Below, piece after piece: positions 18,593-27,950 of a DNA stretch of 64,000 nt (position 1 is the first letter of the stretch; each line of letters starts with the position of its first letter). The DNA comes from Terriglobia bacterium (GTDB lineage: Bacteria > Acidobacteriota > Terriglobia > Terriglobales > Acidobacteriaceae), in assembly GCA_020072645.1 (NCBI GenBank), contig JAIQGK010000020.1:1-64000 (forward strand). Direction: 5' to 3'. The translations under genes and the position numbers were made by a program. The notes under the pieces are model-generated. The model made no database searches, was not told the origin of the DNA, and saw only the letters and a program-made list of their open reading frames with translations.

Positions 18593-19669
18593 ATGGAGAA
18601 AACCGTGTTCGTGATCATGCCATTTTCGGATACGCCTTCATGTATCCAAGCCCAATGGACAGAAATATTTGAAGATATTTTTCGCCCTGCGTTTTCGGAT
18701 TTAGGATATGCTTGCGAGCGTGCCAAGCCTGCTATTGGCAACCTCACGGGAAGCATTGTCGATCAACTCCGGACCAGTCGCATAGTCCTGGCAGATCTAA
18801 CGGACCGAAATCCAAATGTGTTTTATGAACTCGGGGTGCGCCATGCGTTGCGGCGAGGGACAATCATCGTTTCTCAAAACGAGAAATATGTCCCGTCTGA
18901 TTTGCGCGGATATTGGTTCCTGACCTATGGGATTCGTCCAGCGGAAGTTCGTGAGTTTAAGGCCAGTATTGCCCGTCTGGTCAAAGAGTTCGAAGCAGCC
19001 CCCCAAAAAAGCGACAATCCGGTTGCCGAATATTTACAAAAAGAAAATTTGGTGGTTTCAGACTACGTCCAGCGGGAAAACCTGGGTAAGTTAAGCGCGC
19101 TAGCTACGGAAATTACTGGGAACATTTCCGACCTCAGGCGTGGAGGCGAATATATTTCCTTCGGCTGTCTCGAACTTCTGCTTCAAACTAGATATGTTGA
19201 TCCGGGCGCGGAATTTTTGAAAGAAGGTTATGAGCTGTGGCACCTTTTAAAAACCCTCAACGCCGGAATCAAAAACCAAGAATTGGTCAAGAATGCGATC
19301 CAACATTTGGATCAATTCTATAAAGCAGTGGCAGCCGTCATCGAAAGCATACGGAAGGGGGACTTCGTAGAATCCCCCTCTGTTTCTTACATGATTTGGA
19401 AACCTGCTGCCCCCGATATCCCCGTAAACTTTGGTTCGATGCTCGACGCGACATGCGTGGATTTGGAGTTCTATGCTCCTGGCTCTGGGAAAAGTCTATT
19501 AGCGCTGGATTTCTTGAAAGAGGTTATTAAAGGTGGGCAACCTGGTGCCGAGATGCCCGCCAGCCGTATGCAGTGTTCCTATTCTCCTCGTCCATTAAAA
19601 AACCCGATGGGCAAGAGTGGGAGGATGAATAAGACAAGTTACACCAAAAATCGTGAACGAAAGAAGTAG
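18593..19669 (+). CDS. TIR/nucleoside-deoxyribosyltransferase-like domain protein
   Basis: The first 130 of 358 residues look like a DRHyd-superfamily domain, the fold shared by nucleoside 2-deoxyribosyltransferases and TIR NAD hydrolases. They show VFVIMPF (5-11), then SRIVLADLTDRNPNVFYELGVRHALRRG (62-89, shown here in parts: VLADLTDRNP and NVFYELGVRHAL). Glu79 in FYELG aligns with the catalytic Glu of that superfamily. The remaining 220 residues are largely helical with no recognised domain. The gene interrupts the mraY-murD junction, and its base composition is visibly more A+T rich than the mur genes. Such proteins often take part in antiphage defence or nucleotide signalling, but here the function is not demonstrated. 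Confidence 0.7.
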   Translation: MEKTVFVIMPFSDTPSCIQAQWTEIFEDIFRPAFSDLGYACERAKPAIGNLTGSIVDQLRTSRIVLADLTDRNPNVFYELGVRHALRRGTIIVSQNEKYVPSDLRGYWFLTYGIRPAEVREFKASIARLVKEFEAAPQKSDNPVAEYLQKENLVVSDYVQRENLGKLSALATEITGNISDLRRGGEYISFGCLELLLQTRYVDPGAEFLKEGYELWHLLKTLNAGIKNQELVKNAIQHLDQFYKAVAAVIESIRKGDFVESPSVSYMIWKPAAPDIPVNFGSMLDATCVDLEFYAPGSGKSLLALDFLKEVIKGGQPGAEMPASRMQCSYSPRPLKNPMGKSGRMNKTSYTKNRERKK

Positions 19670-19700
19670 TAACTCTCAATCAACATAATTTCATGGCACA

Positions 19701-21086
19701 ATGGAATTTCAGATGGAGTTAAAGAACAAAAGGGTTCTGGTGGTGGGACTGGGGCGCTCCGGCGTGTCGTCGGCCATTTTTTTGCAGGAGCACGGCGCTA
19801 AGGTAATTGTTTCCGACTCCAAGGCCGAAGCCCAGTTGCAGAAAGAGGTCCCGGCGCTGCTGGATCGTGGCATATCGATAGAGACCGGCCGCCACGGCGA
19901 GCGCACCTTTCGTGACCAGGACCTGATCGTGGTAAGCCCGGGCGTTCCTTCTGACCAGCCGCAGTTGCAGCACGCGCGCTCCCTGGGAATCCCGGTGATC
20001 GGCGAAGTTGAGCTGGCGTTTCGCTTTCTGAAGGGCAAAGTCCTGGCGATCACCGGCTCCAATGGCAAGACCACCACCACGACGCTTGTCGGGGAGATTC
20101 TGGCCAAGAGCGGAAAGAAGACGCTGGTGGGCGGAAACATTGGAACACCCGTGATCTCGCTAGCCGGCCAGTCAACGCAGGACACAATGGTTGTCTTGGA
20201 AGTTTCGAGTTTTCAACTGGAAAGCATTGAACAGTTCTGCCCATGGATTGCCGCGATTCTGAACATCACGCCGGATCATCTGGATCGCCATCACACATTC
20301 GAAGCTTATGTCGCTGCGAAAGCGCGGATATTTGAAAATCAGCAATCGACCGATTTTGCAGTGCTGAATGCCGACGATCCTACCTGTGTGGGGCTTAAAG
20401 ACAAGGTTAAAGGCACGCTGCTGTGGTTTAGCCGCAAGCAGCGAGTCGAGAACGGCGCATTTGTGATCGGCGATCAGATTATTTTTTGCCAGAATGGGCA
20501 GGAGCAGCAGGTGCTGGGCCGCTCTGATATTCAGCTAAAGGGTGAACACAATCTGGAGAATGTGCTGGCCGCTGTCGCCATGAGCATGGTTGCCGGATGC
20601 GCGCCGCAGCAGGTGCGGCAGGCGGTAAAGGAATTTCGTGCCGTCGAGCATCGGCTTGAGCTCGTATCGACTATCAATGGCGTTACCTTCTATAACGATT
20701 CCAAGGCCACTAACGTTGATGCCACGGTGAAAGCGCTGGAATCTTTTCCGGCGAACATCCACATTATTCTTGGCGGCAAAGACAAAGGCAGTGACTACAC
20801 AGTGCTGAATCCGCTGCTGCGTGAGCGGGTGAAGCGCGCCTACCTGATTGGCGCAGCCTCAGACAAGATTGCTTCTCACCTGCAAAACTCAACGGCCATA
20901 GTGCGCTCCGGCACGCTGGAACGCGCGGTGCACCAGGCCTTTGATGCTGCCAAGCCCGGCGATGTGGTGCTGCTCGCGCCGGCATGCGCCAGCTTTGATC
21001 AGTTTGAAAATTACGAGCACCGCGGGCGCGTCTTTAAAGAACTTGTCCAGTCACTCACTCCGGTCACCACGGGAGAAAGGTCTTAG
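19701..21086 (+). CDS. murD: UDP-MurNAc-L-alanine:D-glutamate ligase
   Basis: This 461-residue Mur ligase adds D-Glu to UDP-MurNAc-L-Ala. It has the N-terminal Rossmann motif VLVVGLGRSGVS, the P-loop ITGSNGKTTTTTLVGE (about 116-131), GGNIGTPV, LEVSSFQLE, NITPDHLDRH, FYNDSKATN and the C-terminal LLAPACASFDQFENYEHRG. An alternative ATG at 19713 (MELKNKRV) is equally plausible, since neither has a good ribosome site. The stop overlaps the ftsW GTG by one base. Normally it follows mraY directly; here about 1.8 kb of extra DNA intervenes. Confidence 0.96.
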   Translation: MEFQMELKNKRVLVVGLGRSGVSSAIFLQEHGAKVIVSDSKAEAQLQKEVPALLDRGISIETGRHGERTFRDQDLIVVSPGVPSDQPQLQHARSLGIPVIGEVELAFRFLKGKVLAITGSNGKTTTTTLVGEILAKSGKKTLVGGNIGTPVISLAGQSTQDTMVVLEVSSFQLESIEQFCPWIAAILNITPDHLDRHHTFEAYVAAKARIFENQQSTDFAVLNADDPTCVGLKDKVKGTLLWFSRKQRVENGAFVIGDQIIFCQNGQEQQVLGRSDIQLKGEHNLENVLAAVAMSMVAGCAPQQVRQAVKEFRAVEHRLELVSTINGVTFYNDSKATNVDATVKALESFPANIHIILGGKDKGSDYTVLNPLLRERVKRAYLIGAASDKIASHLQNSTAIVRSGTLERAVHQAFDAAKPGDVVLLAPACASFDQFENYEHRGRVFKELVQSLTPVTTGERS

Positions 21087-22180
21087 TGGCCAAAAGAGTC
21101 GGCGTAGATAAATGGATGTTCGGCTCAACTTTGCTTCTGGTTGTGATGGGCGTGCTGATGGTCTTCAGCGCGTCGGCGGTCATGGCCGGTGAAAAGTTTG
21201 GATCGCCCTACCACTTTTTATTTCGACAGCTAGGCTGGGCCCTGGCGGGGCTTGCGGCCATGTCCGTGGCCATGACGGTGGATTATCGCCGCTGGAAAAA
21301 ACCAGCCATCGTGTTTTCATTGCTAGGAATCACGGCGGTGTTGTTGGTGGCGGTCTTCTTTCTTGATCGCTCGCACAACACCCACCGCTGGATCAAGCTG
21401 GGCGGCTTCATGTCATTCCAGCCGTCTGAACTGGCCAAGCCCGCGCTCATTCTCTTTCTGGCGTTCTTTCTGGAATCGCGCACCAAGTCCATGGACGACT
21501 GGCGGCACACGCTGCTGCCGGCGGTGATTCCGGCATTTCTTTTTGCCGCGCTCATCATGAAGCAGCCTGACCTGGGCACGGCGCTGGTGTGCCTAGGCGT
21601 GACCGCTGCGATTCTCTACGCGGCCGGCATGCGCCTCAGATATTTTGCCGCCGGCCTGGTGCCGATTGTCCCGGTGCTGGCTTATATGCTGATCTTCGTT
21701 CCGTGGCGGCTGGCACGCATGGTGGTTTTTTTTCATCCTGAGCGCGACCCGCAGGGAATCGGTTTTCACATCAACCAGTCATTGATCGCCGTGGGCACGG
21801 GCGGCTTGACCGGCCTAGGCCTGATGGAGGGCAAGCAGAAACTCTTCTACCTGCCCGAGCCGCATACAGATTTCATCTTTGCCGTGATTTCAGAAGAATG
21901 GGGACTGATTGGCGCGGCGCTCGTCGCCACGCTGTTTTTCATCTTTGCCTGGCGCGGATTGCGAACGTCACTCCGGGCGCGCGATCCCTTTGGCCGCTTC
22001 CTGGCCGTGGGCGTAACCACCATGATCGTGGTGCAGGCCTTCTTCAATATCAGCGTGGTGCTGGCCCTGCTGCCGACGAAAGGCATTCCTCTGCCCTTTA
22101 TTTCTTATGGCGGATCAAGCTTGTTTGTGATGCTGGCGAGCGTGGGCGTCCTGCTGAACGTGAGCCAGCAGACGGAGTAG
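21086..22180 (+). CDS. ftsW: Lipid II polymerase FtsW (SEDS family)
   Basis: This 364-residue SEDS membrane glycosyltransferase polymerises septal peptidoglycan from lipid II with a partner class B PBP. It has about ten membrane segments. Family motifs include NTHRWIKLGGFMSFQPSELAK (written here as THRWI and FQPSELAK), KQPDLGTALV, PEPHTDFIFAVISEEWG and the C-terminal GIPLPFISYGGSSL. Initiation is at a GTG overlapping the murD stop (TAGTG), preceded by gggagaaagg (21071-21080). No murG or murC follows; the next gene is on the opposite strand, so the cluster stops here. Confidence 0.95.
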   Translation: MAKRVGVDKWMFGSTLLLVVMGVLMVFSASAVMAGEKFGSPYHFLFRQLGWALAGLAAMSVAMTVDYRRWKKPAIVFSLLGITAVLLVAVFFLDRSHNTHRWIKLGGFMSFQPSELAKPALILFLAFFLESRTKSMDDWRHTLLPAVIPAFLFAALIMKQPDLGTALVCLGVTAAILYAAGMRLRYFAAGLVPIVPVLAYMLIFVPWRLARMVVFFHPERDPQGIGFHINQSLIAVGTGGLTGLGLMEGKQKLFYLPEPHTDFIFAVISEEWGLIGAALVATLFFIFAWRGLRTSLRARDPFGRFLAVGVTTMIVVQAFFNISVVLALLPTKGIPLPFISYGGSSLFVMLASVGVLLNVSQQTE

Positions 22181-22201
22181 GCAGTTCATTCCTAAGCAGA
22201 G

Positions 22202-24049
22202 TTACTGCGGACCATGGGTGCAGTCTTCTGGGCCGCCGGCGCGCACGATTCCATAATTCATTGCCACGGCCTGAGCATGCCCACGCGAATCATACAGGCG
22301 GGCGCGCACCAAGTGTGAGCATTGTTGTTTACCCTGGCCACCCAGATAAACCTTCTGGGAGAAGGTTCCGTCGGCGGCAATGGGGACATACTCGCCCTGG
22401 CGATACCAGCGGTCGGTAAAAACTTCAACCAATGCAAACGATCCTGGTTGTGCCTGTGTCGCTATGCCACGCAGCGTGGTGGTTCCTCCGTCAATAATTG
22501 AATTGCTTGCGGGCTCTGAGATGTGGAAAGCGGAATTGTCTGCCGCAGGCTGTGAGTCTGCTTTGCCGTAAATCTCAATCCGCTGGCCCAGCGTCGGCTC
22601 GAACCCGCCCATAAGCAAGGTATAACGGCCAAGCGCAGGACGGATTGCATTATTCAGCCTTCGCGCCTCCTCGCCTATGCCGCCATCCAGAACCACATAT
22701 GTGAAAGCGCCTTCCGCCACAGCGGTTTTGTAGGCTTCTTCGCCAAACAGATCGCGGCCTGAGCTATCGTGATAATAGAAGTACATGGGATCAACCATCT
22801 GGTGCTGGTTGAGAGGCGGATGAAAGTAGTAGCGGAATACCGTGTCATCTACAAGCACGCGGTCCTGCGGAGTGAGCCGGTTCTCAAAGTAGGCGAGAAT
22901 GGGATCCACGTTGGGCCAGAACACAAAGCGTTCAATGCTTTGAGCCCGCCCCAGCCATCCCGCGCCCAGGGCCAGGGCCAGCGCTGCCGCAGTGCCCCAG
23001 AGCAGTTGTGCGCTGTATTTTTCCGCAAGAAGTTTTCTTACAAGAAACACTAGGCCGGCAGCCGCGAGTGGAACCAGAAAGAGCAGAGCATAGTTCACAT
23101 GCTTCCAGTAGTCGTAATCGGCCCGCGACTTCCACTGAAAAACCAGAATCGCCAGCGCTCCAACCCACATCCAGATGGCGCGGATACGCCATTGCAGGCT
23201 GGCAAAAGCGGCTAGTCCGACGATGGTTATCAGCCAGAAGTCCCAGCGGCGCCAAACGTAGATATCCACTGCGTCCGGCGCTCGCAGCGAACCATAAGCG
23301 CCGCCATAAGTGAGCAGGTGAATCAGGTCCGCGCGATGCAGGACCGCGTAAGCCGCGCAGCCCGCGAATAACGGGGTCGCAAAGCAGAGCAGGGCTTTCC
23401 AGCGTTTCCATAGAGCCAGTACAACCAGCACAGGGAAGTAAATGGCCACAAGATATTTGCAGAGAAATGCCGCGAAGAATAAGGCGGCGGCGATTGCCCA
23501 ATGGCGCTTCTTGTTTCCTTCCCATGCCACGGCGAACGCCCATAATCCCAGCGCGAAAAAGCAGACAGAGCCCGAATCGCGGGTTGCGATGCGCGATACC
23601 AGAACTGCCGGAGCCAGCAGGGACATTGCCAGAGCTGCAACTATGCCTACAGGCTTGGAAAACACGCGGCTGGCAAAACCATAGGTGGCTGCAACCGTGA
23701 TGACGCCCAGTCCGGCGGCTAATTCACGCACAGCCAGCAGGCCGCCAATGCGGTCGGCCAGGGCCGCCATTGCCGGCCACAGATACCAGCCAAAGCTCCA
23801 TTGCAGAGGCGTATCCAGCGGCGCTTCAAAATGGCGCGCAAGAAACATGCGCCCATAAACTACATAGACTGACTCGTCCATGTAAGCCGTGCTGTACAGC
23901 GGGTTCCAGAAGCGCAGGTAAATTGCGGCCACGGCTATTAGCATCAACGCCAGCCGCCGTTCCAGCCGAAAAGAATCGGCGCTGCCCGGCAAACGCTGAG
24001 CTCGCCCCGTACTTGCGAGTGCTGGTTTGTTTAGAAGTAGTGTCGCCAT
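22202..24049 (-). CDS. GT39-like membrane glycosyltransferase
   Basis: This 615-residue protein has 10-12 hydrophobic segments and a periplasmic C-terminal domain. The first loop contains an acidic pair (AYMDESVY), the position of the catalytic Asp/Glu in GT-C enzymes of the PMT/ArnT type, which use polyprenyl-phosphate sugars. A later segment (RIATRDSGSV) is also typical. The C-terminal 130 residues are soluble and beta-rich. It overlaps the end of the TPR/beta-barrel gene by 19 bases and is the third gene of the cellulose-synthase-like operon, so it may glycosylate or build the same exopolymer. The acceptor is unknown. Confidence 0.75.
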   Translation of the reverse strand: MATLLLNKPALASTGRAQRLPGSADSFRLERRLALMLIAVAAIYLRFWNPLYSTAYMDESVYVVYGRMFLARHFEAPLDTPLQWSFGWYLWPAMAALADRIGGLLAVRELAAGLGVITVAATYGFASRVFSKPVGIVAALAMSLLAPAVLVSRIATRDSGSVCFFALGLWAFAVAWEGNKKRHWAIAAALFFAAFLCKYLVAIYFPVLVVLALWKRWKALLCFATPLFAGCAAYAVLHRADLIHLLTYGGAYGSLRAPDAVDIYVWRRWDFWLITIVGLAAFASLQWRIRAIWMWVGALAILVFQWKSRADYDYWKHVNYALLFLVPLAAAGLVFLVRKLLAEKYSAQLLWGTAAALALALGAGWLGRAQSIERFVFWPNVDPILAYFENRLTPQDRVLVDDTVFRYYFHPPLNQHQMVDPMYFYYHDSSGRDLFGEEAYKTAVAEGAFTYVVLDGGIGEEARRLNNAIRPALGRYTLLMGGFEPTLGQRIEIYGKADSQPAADNSAFHISEPASNSIIDGGTTTLRGIATQAQPGSFALVEVFTDRWYRQGEYVPIAADGTFSQKVYLGGQGKQQCSHLVRARLYDSRGHAQAVAMNYGIVRAGGPEDCTHGPQ

Positions 24050-25980
24050 GCGATCCTGTAAAGGTTCCTTTGGAATGCGTTAAACACATTCAGATAGTCG
24101 TACCCTACGGTCAGTTCGTTGTTCGGGGAAATTCTCCAGAACACGTGCGTCTCAAAGCTCGAAGCAAATTGCGCATTTGAGAATGAAGATCCGGTGTCTC
24201 CAACGTTCTGCACACCTGCTGTGGTCGTGCTTTCCCAACGGAATCTGGTAGAGAAACGATGCGAAATGTTGAGGATGCCCTGATTCAGCAGGAACTGTTG
24301 CGGGCTGAAGTAACCGCCGGTAGTGCGTGAAAACGGCTGCCCCGGCTGGATATCAGCGTCGTAAGCAAAACTTGTATAGTTCACGCCATAGGCCAGACGC
24401 AGGTACGGCTGGTCATCATGGAAAGCCTTGCCTATCTGGCCCTCCACGGTATAGCGCCGGTTACTGTCAAGGTTGCGGCCGGTATTTGCGCCATCCGTGT
24501 AGTCCACTGAAAAATCCAGGTGATGAGGGGTGCTGTAGTATCCGATTCCCAGATGGGCCAGGTTTGCAAATACCTGTCCGCGAAAGACATCCGTATTGAT
24601 GCCGCGGGTCGAAAGAAGCGACTCTTCCACCGGCGCTCGATCGAAGCCAAATTTCAAGACGGTGGAAGAGACTGGCCGGTAGCGCAGATCAAATCCGCCA
24701 TCCACGTTCGCGGGAACGTTGTTATACGTGGTTGCTCCAACTTCAACGGCGCTGATGAACTTATCACTTGGTTCCGACTCAAGCCGGGCCCGGAAATGGT
24801 TGGTATTGAATCCAACGCCACTGGCGTCATACAGGGTGGGCTGGTAAGAGAAGATGATCCGGTTTTCCAGTCCGAGCTTGGTTGAGATCGCAACTTCCGG
24901 TCGGTAATAGCCCAGATCATTCTCCCGGCGGACGCTGAGACCTGACTCTATAAACGTTCCCAGGCCACGATGCACTTCCTGCCGTGCCTCTCTAAAGTCC
25001 GGTGTGGGACTGCCGTCAACGCCAGAGAGAGCGGAGCGGGCTTCGCCGAACATCCGCAGACCGATGTCCGCACGCGCCAGTTCGAGATTTGATTGTGGGT
25101 CTTTACCGTCGACCGCGCATGCGCGCCGCGCCAGAGTGCGCGCCGCAACATATTGACCTCGCCAGTTCAGCACCTCAGCCTGGCCTCGCAACGCCGTTAC
25201 ATTATTTTTATCCAAGGCCAGCACGCGCCGATAGAGATCCATCGCTTCAGAGGTGTGGCCCTGCCATGCCATCAATTGGGCCTTGCCATCCATCGCCCGT
25301 ACCTGGGTGGAATCCACACTCAAAGCCCGCTCATAGCGCCCCACAGCTTCAGGCCAGGTGTCTTTGTTCCAGGAAAGAACTTGAGCCGAGTCAACCAGTA
25401 ACTCCACATTGTTGGGATCAACGCGAAGCCCTTCCTCGTAAACAGCAAGTGACTCGGGCCTTGTGGTCATATTCCAGCTCAGGATTTGCGCGAGCTTGAG
25501 CCGCGAAGCAATGTCATCAGGATGGGCTTTTACGTTTTCACGCAGGCGCGCAAGCGCTGCTGGCCGATCGTTCTGGGTCCAGCTCAACACCTCGGCGTAT
25601 GCCGTGCAATAATCCGGCTGGCGGCTATCGAGTTCACAGGCACGATGCAGAAGGTCAAGAGCTTCTTCGCGTCCTCCGGGCTGCCAGCTCTTCATCGACC
25701 CAAGCCGGTACAGCGCGTCCGCATTCTGCGGTTGCAGCTTAATAATTTGTTCCAGCACGGGAACGGCTTCACGCCACTTGCCGCTGCTTTCCAGCAAGGC
25801 GGCAAGAGATTGCAGCGCAGCAAGATTTTGCGGGTCCTTTTGTAGCTGGGCCCGAATCGAGGCTTCAGTGCTACCCGCAGCCCCTGCGGCGGACTGTTGG
25901 GGCTGAGCGCCAAAGGCCAACGCAGCGCAGCATACCAGCGGGAGAACAAGAGAAATGAAGTATGGCCGAGAGGTTTTCAT
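24031..25980 (-). CDS. TPR protein with C-terminal outer-membrane beta-barrel (BcsC-like)
   Basis: The 649-residue product has a signal peptide (MKTSRPYFISLVLPLVCCAALAFG, with FGAQ as the probable cut). It then has about eight TPR units (residues 40-320), several ending in a repeated LSW motif, and a roughly 300-residue beta-strand-rich domain ending in Phe (WRHYF), the usual outer-membrane insertion signal. This matches the BcsC/PgaA/AlgK-AlgE plan: a periplasmic TPR scaffold guiding a polysaccharide to an outer-membrane pore. It is shorter than E. coli BcsC (about 1150). Its ATG overlaps the stop of the synthase gene by four bases. Confidence 0.83.
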   Translation of the reverse strand: MKTSRPYFISLVLPLVCCAALAFGAQPQQSAAGAAGSTEASIRAQLQKDPQNLAALQSLAALLESSGKWREAVPVLEQIIKLQPQNADALYRLGSMKSWQPGGREEALDLLHRACELDSRQPDYCTAYAEVLSWTQNDRPAALARLRENVKAHPDDIASRLKLAQILSWNMTTRPESLAVYEEGLRVDPNNVELLVDSAQVLSWNKDTWPEAVGRYERALSVDSTQVRAMDGKAQLMAWQGHTSEAMDLYRRVLALDKNNVTALRGQAEVLNWRGQYVAARTLARRACAVDGKDPQSNLELARADIGLRMFGEARSALSGVDGSPTPDFREARQEVHRGLGTFIESGLSVRRENDLGYYRPEVAISTKLGLENRIIFSYQPTLYDASGVGFNTNHFRARLESEPSDKFISAVEVGATTYNNVPANVDGGFDLRYRPVSSTVLKFGFDRAPVEESLLSTRGINTDVFRGQVFANLAHLGIGYYSTPHHLDFSVDYTDGANTGRNLDSNRRYTVEGQIGKAFHDDQPYLRLAYGVNYTSFAYDADIQPGQPFSRTTGGYFSPQQFLLNQGILNISHRFSTRFRWESTTTAGVQNVGDTGSSFSNAQFASSFETHVFWRISPNNELTVGYDYLNVFNAFQRNLYRIAWRHYF

Positions 25981-27950
25981 GCGCTTTCCTCCGTCTGGCT
26001 GTCATGCGTCAGGCTCAAGACAGCGTCCTCCTTCGGGGCGACCTCCCAGAAGAGGTGTTTGGAGATTTCATCCTGATCGGCGACGGAGATTTTGTCGAAC
26101 CGTATGCCGTTGGATAACTTGAGACGGCCGTTCGCCTTGTACGCCTTGTTGCGCACCACTCTTCCTGAGGTATGTACAGTGCGCTGCGGCAGCCAGAGCT
26201 CCACATCAACAGCCGTGCCTGGAACAATCGCGGTTTCAAGATTTACGGAAACACCGTTCCGGTTGAGGTCGCGCGCAAACTGTTCGCAGCGCACGATCTT
26301 CCCGGTCGGGTCAGTGAAGGAAACCTTGATGGGAGCGTCAAGATGCGAGCGGAAGCGATAGCCGGAGCGCAACTCCGTACGCCGGAGTGAGCGCCAGACC
26401 ACCAAGTTCAGCATTACCAGGAACACTGCGGACCAGAAAAGATTGATGGCCAGCGCCCAGAATACGTATCCATACAAAGGAACGTGAAGGACGCGCACGG
26501 TTCCCACCACGAGTACCGCCACCAGCGCAACAATCAGTAACACCGGCAGCAGAAGCTGGCTAATGCGTGCGGAAGAAGCACGGGCTTTGGGCGTAACAGT
26601 AAATTTGCTGTCACTTTGGAACAGGCCGCCCAGGCTTCCCATAAGCACCTGCATCTTGAGCAGGTTGAAGTTTTCACTGGCGATAAAGTTGCGCACACTG
26701 CCCTGTATCAGCACGGAGCATGCAAGGTTCAGGAAGAAGTACGGCAAAAAGAAACTGGCATACGACACGGGGTCAGTAAACAACGGAAACGCCAGGAACA
26801 GGAGCGAGATGATCGGCGTTAGAACAAAAGCCAGCTTCACAAAGCTGGTCCAGTAAAAATAAAACGAGCTGAAGTAAGCCAGCTTTTGCCCGAAATTCAG
26901 CTTCGAGCTGAAAAGAGGCTTTTCCGCCCGCAATACCTGCATTGATCCTCTGCCCCAGCGGCTCCACTGCGTGGCAAAGCCTTCATAGGTCTGCGGGGCC
27001 AGTCCGCGCGCAAGGGTGCGATTGAAATACAGCACGCGCCATCCCTGCTTCTGCATTCTCAGGCCGGTGTGCATGTCTTCAGTGATGGTGTTGGTGGGGA
27101 AGCCGCCGATTTCTTCCAGGGCCTTGCGGCGGATGATCCCCGGGCTTCCACAATAAAACGCGGCGTTATGCCGGTCCTTGCCGGGTTGAATAATGCTGAA
27201 GAAGAGTTCCTGCTGCTGCCAACCGGCGCGGGTTTCCCAGTTCACCAGATGCTGGAAGGAATCCAGATTGTAAAAATTCTGGGTCGATTGCACGATGGCT
27301 ACTTCTGGGTCGGCAAAGAAGCCCAGCATCTCATCAATTAAATTGGGCATGGCGACGTGATCGGCATCCAGCGTGACAATGAATTCCCCAGTCGTCTGTT
27401 TCAACGCATTGTTCAGGTTTCCGGCCTTGGCGTGCTTGTGGTCGTCGCGCGTGAGGTAGCCGCACTTGAGTTCCTGGGCCAGCAGGCGGACATCTTCGCG
27501 TCGGCCATCATCAAGAATGAAAGTTTTGTGCGGATACGTCATACCGATGGCGCAGATAACTGTTTCCCTCAACAATTCAACCGGCTCGTTGTAGGTTGGG
27601 ATGAACACATCCACTTCTCGCCCAGCGAGCGGCTTGGGCGCGTGGTAATGCGTCGGGTTCCACCCAATGAAATAGAACAGGCCGCTCTCAAGAAAGCTCA
27701 GAATTTCAGCCGCCAGAAACGTGTAGAAGAAAATTTTGGCGGCCGGGTTCATGGTATGAAGGACGCGCCAGTAAAAATAGCGAAGAGTAAAAAGAGTCGC
27801 CAGCACCATGGCCAGGCGCATGATTGCCAGCTTGAGCTGCCCGTGAGGTGAAAGCTTCTTAATGGGCACTGCTGCCACAGGGGCCTGAAGGCTCCGGGGG
27901 CTGGAAATATCTGCGCGGTCATGAACGTCAGGGAGTTGTTCGCGAATCAT
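25977..27950 (-). CDS. Cellulose-synthase-like GT2 with PilZ domain
   Basis: This 657-residue inner-membrane processive glycosyltransferase resembles BcsA. The GT2 core carries DDG (147-149), DAD (195-197), TED (290-292) and QWSRW (328-332, the QxxRW box). Membrane segments flank it, and a C-terminal PilZ domain (about 535-640) follows. The PilZ arm has RSGYR (RxxxR), but the second motif reads DLNRNG rather than DxSxxG, with Asn in place of Ser, so c-di-GMP binding may be altered. No BcsB, BcsZ or BcsQ is adjacent. The product may be cellulose or another beta-glucan. It is the first gene of a three-gene coupled operon. Confidence 0.88.
   Translation of the reverse strand: MIREQLPDVHDRADISSPRSLQAPVAAVPIKKLSPHGQLKLAIMRLAMVLATLFTLRYFYWRVLHTMNPAAKIFFYTFLAAEILSFLESGLFYFIGWNPTHYHAPKPLAGREVDVFIPTYNEPVELLRETVICAIGMTYPHKTFILDDGRREDVRLLAQELKCGYLTRDDHKHAKAGNLNNALKQTTGEFIVTLDADHVAMPNLIDEMLGFFADPEVAIVQSTQNFYNLDSFQHLVNWETRAGWQQQELFFSIIQPGKDRHNAAFYCGSPGIIRRKALEEIGGFPTNTITEDMHTGLRMQKQGWRVLYFNRTLARGLAPQTYEGFATQWSRWGRGSMQVLRAEKPLFSSKLNFGQKLAYFSSFYFYWTSFVKLAFVLTPIISLLFLAFPLFTDPVSYASFFLPYFFLNLACSVLIQGSVRNFIASENFNLLKMQVLMGSLGGLFQSDSKFTVTPKARASSARISQLLLPVLLIVALVAVLVVGTVRVLHVPLYGYVFWALAINLFWSAVFLVMLNLVVWRSLRRTELRSGYRFRSHLDAPIKVSFTDPTGKIVRCEQFARDLNRNGVSVNLETAIVPGTAVDVELWLPQRTVHTSGRVVRNKAYKANGRLKLSNGIRFDKISVADQDEISKHLFWEVAPKEDAVLSLTHDSQTEESA

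Noticed and set aside
19690-19712. Possible sigma-54 promoter (TGGCAC) before murD
   Set aside because: The -12 element (TTGC) is absent at the required spacing.
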